Positions 60,040 to 64,000 of a DNA stretch of 64,000 nt are shown here, one piece after another. The first letter of the stretch is position 1, and each line of letters opens with the position of its first letter. The translations under genes and the position numbers were made by a program. Where the stretch lies: the NCBI GenBank assembly GCA_028023455.1, contig JAQFVV010012499.1, positions 2,736,584 through 2,800,583 of the forward strand, in the 5' to 3' direction. The stretch is from Epiperipatus broadwayi. Its lineage: Eukaryota > Onychophora > Udeonychophora > Euonychophora > Peripatidae. The notes below the pieces were generated by a model. The model was not told where the DNA came from. It did no database searches and was given only the letters and a program-made list of their open reading frames with translations.

Positions 60040-62209
60040 TTGCAGTGCTGGCTTAATCAGATGTTTGGACATGATCTTTTCAAAGCAATTAAAAGAAAAG
60101 ATTGTCATGTATGTGGATGATATCGTCATTGCTTCTGACAGTTTAGAAGAGCATTTCCAACATTTAGAAATGTTTTTTAGTGAATGCACTGAAAAAAATG
60201 TAAAAATTAATTTGGAGAAGTGTTCAATAGCAGCGAAAGAAATTACTTTTCTGGGACACTTAATAAGTGAGCATGGCATCCAGCCCCATCCAGAAAAGAT
60301 AGCAGCTATTCAATGCTTCCCCACACCAAAAACGGTAAAACAGCTGATATCTTTTTTTGGGTTATGTAATTATTACAACCGCTTCTATAAAAATTTTGCC
60401 GAGGACACCATATATTTATCTAAATTACTAAAAAAGATTGAGAGGTGGAGGTGGACCCCTGATCATGACCGTGAATTTAATTTGATTAAAGATAAATTTT
60501 TAAAACACGTAATTTTAAGTTATCCTGACTTTAATAAAATATTTTATGTGCAAACAGATAGTAGTTACTATGGTCTGGGTGTAGCGTTATTTCAACTCGA
60601 TGAGTATCAGGTACCTCATGTATTGTACTTCTTGAGCAGACATCTAAGAGGTGCTGAGTTGAACTACACTATTACTGAAAAGGAAACCCTAGCTGTTGTC
60701 TGGGCTTTTCAGAAATTAAGGCAATTTTTACTAGGTTCTACTGTGATTGTATTGACCGACCATAGAAGCTTAGAGTTTTTAAATAAAAGTTACCTCAGTA
60801 ATGAGAGACTTATTAGGTGGAGCTTGTATCTCCAACAATTCAATTATAAAGTACTTTATATTGAAGGGAGACAGAATATCCCTGCTGATATTCTTAGCCA
60901 CCACCCTATCTGTTTAATGTCACAAAATCCTGATAATCAAAACATTATTATCAGTAACATAGATTTGGTTAGGGATGAATCTATAGCTGATGATCATAAT
61001 AATCTCACTATGATTCAGAGTCAGGATATGAGATTAAATAGGATCATGACTATCTTAAATAATCATGATAATATAAATAGTAAAAATAAATGCGTTAAAA
61101 TGATTTTTAATAAATATAAAATTTATCAAAATTTGCTTATGTACAATATAAATTATAATCAGGGAGAATCATGGAGGATAGTTGTCCCTAACTCCATGAT
61201 TGATAAACTAATTATGTACATTCATAGTAGCTATGGGCACTATGGAGCACCAAAAATTATGTATGTATTAAAATCGATATTTTTTTGGAATAAAATGTAC
61301 AAACGCGTAATTAAAAAGATTAAAAGGTGTAAAATATGTCTAAAATCTAAGCATTGTAGTAAATCTTACATGGGAATCATGCAACCCATTATTCCAGATC
61401 GTCCTAATGAATTATTAGCGATCGATTTTTATGGGCCTCTGCCACCATTCAATCGTCAAAAATTTATACTTCTTACATATGATGTTTTTAGTAAATTAGT
61501 CTCAGCCTACCCAGTACCTAAAACCAGCGCTCATTATGTAATTAAATGTATGATTGAGTATCAATTTCCATTAGTGGGAAAGCCAGAAATAATTCTTACT
61601 GATCATGCAACTGCTTTTATATCTAGTAGATGGAATGAGTGGATTCGAACTCAACACCTCAGACATGTTATGAGCTCCATTAGAAATCCGCAGTCTAATC
61701 CTTGCGAACGTGTTATGCGGGAGCTCGGTAGATTATTCAGGGTTTATGTAGCTGATAATCATAAACAGTGGGTCCATAAACTCTCTGAGGTTGTCAAATA
61801 TATAAATAGTACTTGCAATGAATCCACAGGCTTTACACCATTCCGTCTACACTATGGCAAGCATGAAAAGTTATTAATTCAAACACCTATACCTTTGATA
61901 AGAGAGCCAATAGATAGAAATCATGACTTAAATCAAGCCAAAGTAAAGCTACATGTTATGGGTGCTAAGAGGGTAAAGCAAGCCCATAATAGACCACATC
62001 CGTTCAAAGTTGATGATCTAGTTCTTATTAGAACACCCCATGTTAGCAACCTACAAAGAAATCAATTTAGAAAATTTCTAGAATTGTATGAAGGTCTGTA
62101 CAAGATATTTAGAAAAGTGGGAGAGAATGCTTTTGTATTAACTACACCAGATGGTGAAAAAGGGACATATAACGCTAGAAGTTTAATCCCATACCCATCA
62201 GAAGTGTAG
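59957..62209 (+). CDS. Gypsy pol: RT (from palm), RNase H and integrase
   Basis: An open frame of 750 codons. RT continues with RRMPFGLINCSAG (about 20-32) and YVDD at 52-55, which supplies the two catalytic Asp. RNase H begins near residue 198 (VQTDSSYYGLGVAL), with the Glu in TEKETLAVVWAF and the late Asp in IPADILSHHP. Integrase has the HHCC domain (HSSYGHYG at about 422, CKICLKS at about 458) and the catalytic core: LLAIDFYGPLPP at about 488, ILTDHATAFIS at about 547, and Glu in NPCERVM 34 residues after the second Asp. The C-terminal module has DDLVLIRTPHVS and ends in KGTYNARSLIPYP. All key residues appear present, so RH and IN could fold, but the RT start lies in another frame. Related to 2705-5224. 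Confidence 0.95.
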   Translation: MRMISNTQHFVFKAKSYVFRRMPFGLINCSAGLIRCLDMIFSKQLKEKIVMYVDDIVIASDSLEEHFQHLEMFFSECTEKNVKINLEKCSIAAKEITFLGHLISEHGIQPHPEKIAAIQCFPTPKTVKQLISFFGLCNYYNRFYKNFAEDTIYLSKLLKKIERWRWTPDHDREFNLIKDKFLKHVILSYPDFNKIFYVQTDSSYYGLGVALFQLDEYQVPHVLYFLSRHLRGAELNYTITEKETLAVVWAFQKLRQFLLGSTVIVLTDHRSLEFLNKSYLSNERLIRWSLYLQQFNYKVLYIEGRQNIPADILSHHPICLMSQNPDNQNIIISNIDLVRDESIADDHNNLTMIQSQDMRLNRIMTILNNHDNINSKNKCVKMIFNKYKIYQNLLMYNINYNQGESWRIVVPNSMIDKLIMYIHSSYGHYGAPKIMYVLKSIFFWNKMYKRVIKKIKRCKICLKSKHCSKSYMGIMQPIIPDRPNELLAIDFYGPLPPFNRQKFILLTYDVFSKLVSAYPVPKTSAHYVIKCMIEYQFPLVGKPEIILTDHATAFISSRWNEWIRTQHLRHVMSSIRNPQSNPCERVMRELGRLFRVYVADNHKQWVHKLSEVVKYINSTCNESTGFTPFRLHYGKHEKLLIQTPIPLIREPIDRNHDLNQAKVKLHVMGAKRVKQAHNRPHPFKVDDLVLIRTPHVSNLQRNQFRKFLELYEGLYKIFRKVGENAFVLTTPDGEKGTYNARSLIPYPSEV

Positions 62210-62416
62210 AAAATTTTTTATAAGTATTACTAGTTCAAAGTCTGAGTTTAGTGTCCAGATATTATATAAATTTGTATAGCAAAAAGTGTATTCTTTTGTA
62301 TTGAGTAGTATAAGATGGAATTTGGTTGTAGCAGATAATAAAATGAAGAGTATTAATGAATAAAGTAGGTATTAAACTAGATGTTTAATTTAAAATTTTT
62401 AATTCGAAGGGGGAAG
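62210..62416 (+). promoter_or_regulatory. Gypsy 3' untranslated region with polypurine tract
   Basis: About 200 bases from the pol stop to the LTR. A purine run GAAGGGGGAAG at about 62406-62416 has the position and composition of the polypurine tract that primes plus-strand DNA synthesis. The next bases TTATGTGCCC would be the LTR start. Confidence 0.6.
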
Positions 62417-64000
62417 TTATGTGCCCTTATCTATAGGTCATAATAGGGTAGAATGGTCAATTACTAAAAAATTTTAAATTTTAAGATATGTTTGTATGAC
62501 ATATAAATAATAGTAGGATAATTAGATTTTATAGTACAATTTAAGGCTGAAAATACCTGGTATATAAAAGTGTAATGGATTATTTTAAAAGGAACAGTTA
62601 AATAAAGCTTAATTATATCCTTGCTTATGGTTGTAAAAGCTGGCCATATAAAATAACACAGCTATAAATAGTTAAAAGTATATTAATAATTCGAGTATAA
62701 TATTTTAAAACTAATAAATTAAATAAATGCTATATGTAATATTATAATTATAATTAATATTCAAATTTAATCTAATATATTTTAAAGATAAACTTTAGGA
62801 TGGTGAGAATTATATTTGGTTCTACAGTTTTAAATTAATTTCCAAATTTTTATAAAATATATCAGTTTTGGTAATTTAGACCGAGACGTAAATTAAAAAA
62901 TCATCTGATAAAGTTAGTAATCATGTGACTGTATATTATATACCTTCACACACACGCTTGTTAGAATAATAATAAAGTTTGTGAATTATAAAACTAAATA
63001 TAATTGCTATCGATCGTTAAAGTAAAAGTTGAAATATTAAATGATATTTTAATAATTATTTTAAAGTTTAAATGATTTTGATAAAACTATAATTGAATTT
63101 AAAAATACTATTCTAAATAATATTTAAGACATGATGTCATAAATTCTTTATTTTAAAAGGTTTAATCTATTATAAAACTAAAAAATGTGTAAATTTGTTC
63201 GCGCTAAAAAAGTCATTAACCAATCAACGGAGGTAATTTAGCAGACAAAAATATAAGAATTAGACAAAGCGGGAGAAAGTAATGTGTAAGTGAAGGAGGG
63301 AGTAACATATTTTTTAGCTGAATAAGACCGTAAGCTAGAAAAGTGATATAATTTTAAAATTTTGTATTTATTTTAAAAGTTTTTTTTTTTAACATATAAT
63401 ATTTTGACTGCCTTTACATGAAGGGCTAATTTTTAAAAGTTTTCTTGCCAGTGATTTTATTCAAGTTTAGCCAAAACCTTGCAGTAAAAATGGAAGTACT
63501 AAAGGAAAAAATACCTAAAAATATTGCTAAAGGAAAAATATTTGTAAAGTGCCTCGATACAGCTTTATTTATGCTCAACCAGAAACTTATTATTGTAACT
63601 CAGAGGAATATAATTTGGACGCTATACGAAACTTAAAGAGAAGTTATTTGCCGTCAGGAAAAAATTATGACGCACAAATTTATAAGGCTACTCTAAATTT
63701 TTTTATTATTCTTCTCTATGGGAAAATTAAGATGCGTTATATTATAAAGAAAAAATTATGTAAAAGTTATAATGAGTAAAAAGAATGTTTATCTTTTTAA
63801 AGGAAACATTACAAAGAATATAGTACCAGAATTTTAAAAGAAGGAAAAAATTACAGAATAATAAGATGAAAGAGCTATTGTGTTTTATGGAAAAGGAACA
63901 GAAAACTTTCTCTAAGAAGAATTGAAAAATATTATAAAGTGTTCATTGGAGAAATGCTTGATTTAGAAAATATAAATTTAAATTAATTAATGAAAATGGA
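62417..64000 (+). mobile_element. 3' LTR of plus-strand Gypsy element, cut by window end
   Basis: Starts after the polypurine tract. From 62600 it matches 51490 onward until the window ends, with about 1.4 kb seen. The first 185 or so bases have no partner at the 5' LTR, where a foldback element sits, but parts resemble the start of the decayed LTR at about 50180-50230. It contains the coding-like stretch again (63445-63779); the frame there reads SFIYAQPETYYCNSEEYN in one phase. Confidence 0.8.

Overview
The window is metazoan nuclear DNA. It is very AT-rich and intron-like, carries no bacterial-style gene array, and is packed with (TA)n, (ATT)n and (GATA)n microsatellites and with decayed transposable elements: Ty3/Gypsy LTR elements, an RTE-type LINE, Penelope-like elements, a mariner and several foldback elements. 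The repeat mix (GIY-YIG Penelope-like elements, RTE with a GAT-rich 3' tail, tRNA-derived SINE heads) suits an invertebrate, possibly a lophotrochozoan such as a mollusc. The sequence alone does not fix the species.

Layout. 1-9599: a minus-strand Gypsy element with direct repeats (LTRs) longer than 2 kb around a frameshifted gag-pol. 9600-11720: a minus-strand RTE LINE (endonuclease plus RT fragments) interrupted by a short SINE-like insert. 11735-17950: mostly unassigned AT-rich DNA with one SINE-like head and two small exon-like stretches. 17960-25340: two opposed copies of a decayed Penelope-like family around unassigned sequence. 26700-27445: a dead mariner. 27602-27637: a candidate micro-exon. 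27838-28466: a foldback element. 28789-30838: a head-to-head palindrome of Penelope-like elements. 31680-35380: a large inverted repeat whose arms are built of tandem units. 35739-35786: a second micro-exon. 35965-36545 and 41210-42172: RTE fragments. 38784-40397: a hairpin, a second Penelope palindrome and a third Penelope fragment, all bounded by (TA)n. 43141-43185: a third micro-exon. 44550-45330: a compound GATA/GTAG tetranucleotide array. 45505-50280: a decayed minus-strand Gypsy relative (leader plus LTR). 51208-64000: a plus-strand Gypsy element with LTRs of about 3.6 kb and a largely readable gag-pol; its 3' LTR runs off the window.

The only host-gene signal I can argue for is three tiny plus-strand exons of 36, 48 and 45 nt. 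All are phase 1 at both ends, and all encode strings rich in Asp and Glu; the first two are also His-rich. They are about 8 kb apart and lie outside the recognised repeats. Together they look like part of a micro-exon gene for an acidic, histidine-rich protein; the acidic-repeat segment of the ASPH/junctin/triadin type is one comparison, not an identification. The rest of the window would be its repeat-filled introns.

The most unusual mobile-element features are the very long Gypsy LTRs with coding-like content, the Penelope palindromes whose ends abut (TA)n tracts, and the foldback element with tandem-repeat arms.
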